Source of the DNA: SFHK01 sp964554795
GTDB lineage: Bacteria; Bacillota; Clostridia; Christensenellales; Aristaeellaceae
Assembly (NCBI GenBank): GCA_964554795.1
Contig: CAZKQB010000043.1
Location: forward strand, 1 to 30,174
Reading direction: 5' to 3'
DNA: 30,174 bases
Shown: in pieces, positions 29,670 through 30,174 of the stretch
How positions within the stretch are numbered: position 1 is the first letter of the stretch
Layout of the letters: the number at the start of each line of letters is the position of its first letter
Made by a program: the position numbers and the translations under genes
The notes under the pieces: model-generated
The model's database searches: none
Told to the model about the DNA's origin: nothing
Seen by the model: the letters and a program-made list of their open reading frames with translations, nothing else

Positions 29670-30174
29670 ATGCTGAAAATGTTGAAAAAGCTATCGCAGC
29701 GTGATTGGGGGTATGCATTGATCTGCGTTGCCTTCATCATAGCGCAGGTATGGCTGGATATGACCATGCCTGAGTACATGAGCAAAATCACTGTGCTGAT
29801 TGAAACCCCCGGCAGTGAAATGTCCGAGGTCTGGCATGCGGGCGGCATGATGCTGCTGTGCGCGCTGGGCAGCCTTGCGGCGTCGTGCATCACGGCTGTA
29901 TTTTCCGCGAGGATCGGCAGCAATCTGGCGAGCACGCTGCGCGGCTGCATGTTCAAGAAGGTGCAGACCTTCTCCATGGAGGAAATCGGCCGCTTCTCGA
30001 CCGCCAGTCTGATCACCCGCTCCACCAACGACATTCAGCAGGTGCTGATGTTCATCGTCATGGGCCTGCAGATGCTGATCAAGGCGCCTGTGACCGCCGT
30101 TTGGGCGATTTGCAAGATTGCCAATAAAGAGTGGCAATGGACGCTGTCTGTGGGCGTTGCGGTCATCATTCTTT
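29670..30174 (+). CDS. ABC transporter permease/ATPase, 3' end outside the window
   Basis: The first 168 residues of a type I ABC exporter half-transporter. Membrane helices are visible at about residues 15-35 (YALICVAFIIAQVWL) and 60-85 (MMLLCALGSLAASCITAVF), with more towards the window end. The linker FKKVQTFSMEEIGRFSTASLITRSTNDIQQVLMF is the intracellular coupling segment typical of multidrug exporters. The nucleotide-binding domain is beyond the window. AAAGGAG lies 8 bases before the ATG at 29670; an in-frame ATG at 29664 is too close to it. A MarR-controlled pair forming a heterodimer is the usual arrangement; the second gene is not visible. Confidence 0.9.
   Translation, partial: MLKMLKKLSQRDWGYALICVAFIIAQVWLDMTMPEYMSKITVLIETPGSEMSEVWHAGGMMLLCALGSLAASCITAVFSARIGSNLASTLRGCMFKKVQTFSMEEIGRFSTASLITRSTNDIQQVLMFIVMGLQMLIKAPVTAVWAICKIANKEWQWTLSVGVAVIIL

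Noticed and set aside
1..30174. CRISPR array, rRNA genes or phage structural genes
   Set aside because: No regularly spaced repeats, rRNA sequence or phage-like proteins were seen anywhere in the window.

Overview
This window reads as a chromosome segment of a fairly GC-rich member of the Clostridia (Firmicutes), probably an uncultured gut bacterium. The signs are strong AGGAGG-type ribosome binding sites, sigma-A promoters close to TTGACA/TATAAT, the infC-rpmI-rplT order behind a terminator-bearing leader, a tRNA with encoded CCA, and several enzymes for host-type glycans. The clade is an inference from gene content only.

Layout. 1-1.2 kb: 3' part of tuf (EF-Tu). 1.2-1.8 kb: a small membrane protein between two similar terminators. 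2.0-5.5 kb (minus): fkbH-acp pair followed by a GH29 alpha-L-fucosidase. 5.7-8.5 kb: GH38 alpha-mannosidase, divergent from fkbH with back-to-back consensus promoters. 8.6-8.9 kb: a 105-bp direct repeat, each copy holding a 26-residue ORF. 9.0-10.2 kb (minus): exported CapA-like protein. 10.3-11.9 kb: murA with a long leader. 12.3-14.3 kb: DUF5107/TPR protein. 14.6-15.4 kb: small exported protein whose ribosome binding site lies in a hairpin. 15.4-15.7 kb: 3' remnant of a group II intron. 15.7-17.0 kb (minus): GH109-like oxidoreductase-fold glycosidase. 17.2-19.8 kb (minus): pepF plus a GNAT acetyltransferase, overlapping by 4 bp. 19.9-21.2 kb: infC (ATC start), rpmI, rplT. 21.3-21.9 kb: NUDIX gene split by an in-frame TGA. 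22.0-23.5 kb: fucose/arabinose-isomerase-family protein. 23.7-25.8 kb: sigma factor and membrane anti-sigma-like partner. 25.8-26.4 kb: SRAP (YedK/HMCES) protein.

26.4-29.1 kb looks like an accessory region at a tRNA-Val gene. It has lower GC, a LoaP/NusG-like antiterminator with a strong leader hairpin, a highly structured non-coding stretch, a truncated DruA (DUF4338) gene, a 61-residue conserved small protein whose end lies inside a terminator, tRNA-Val(CAC), and an IS remnant with a duplicated end. The window closes with a marR gene behind its own palindromic operator and the start of an ABC exporter gene.

How the genes fit together. Alpha-fucosidase, alpha-mannosidase, a GH109-like enzyme, a fucose-isomerase-like enzyme and the DUF5107 protein all lack signal peptides. 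This suggests cytoplasmic breakdown of imported fucosylated, mannosylated or GalNAc-containing oligosaccharides, carried out by genes scattered under separate promoters. No transporter or surface-binding gene for this is in the window. Most remaining genes are housekeeping (tuf, murA, infC-rpmI-rplT, pepF, tRNA).
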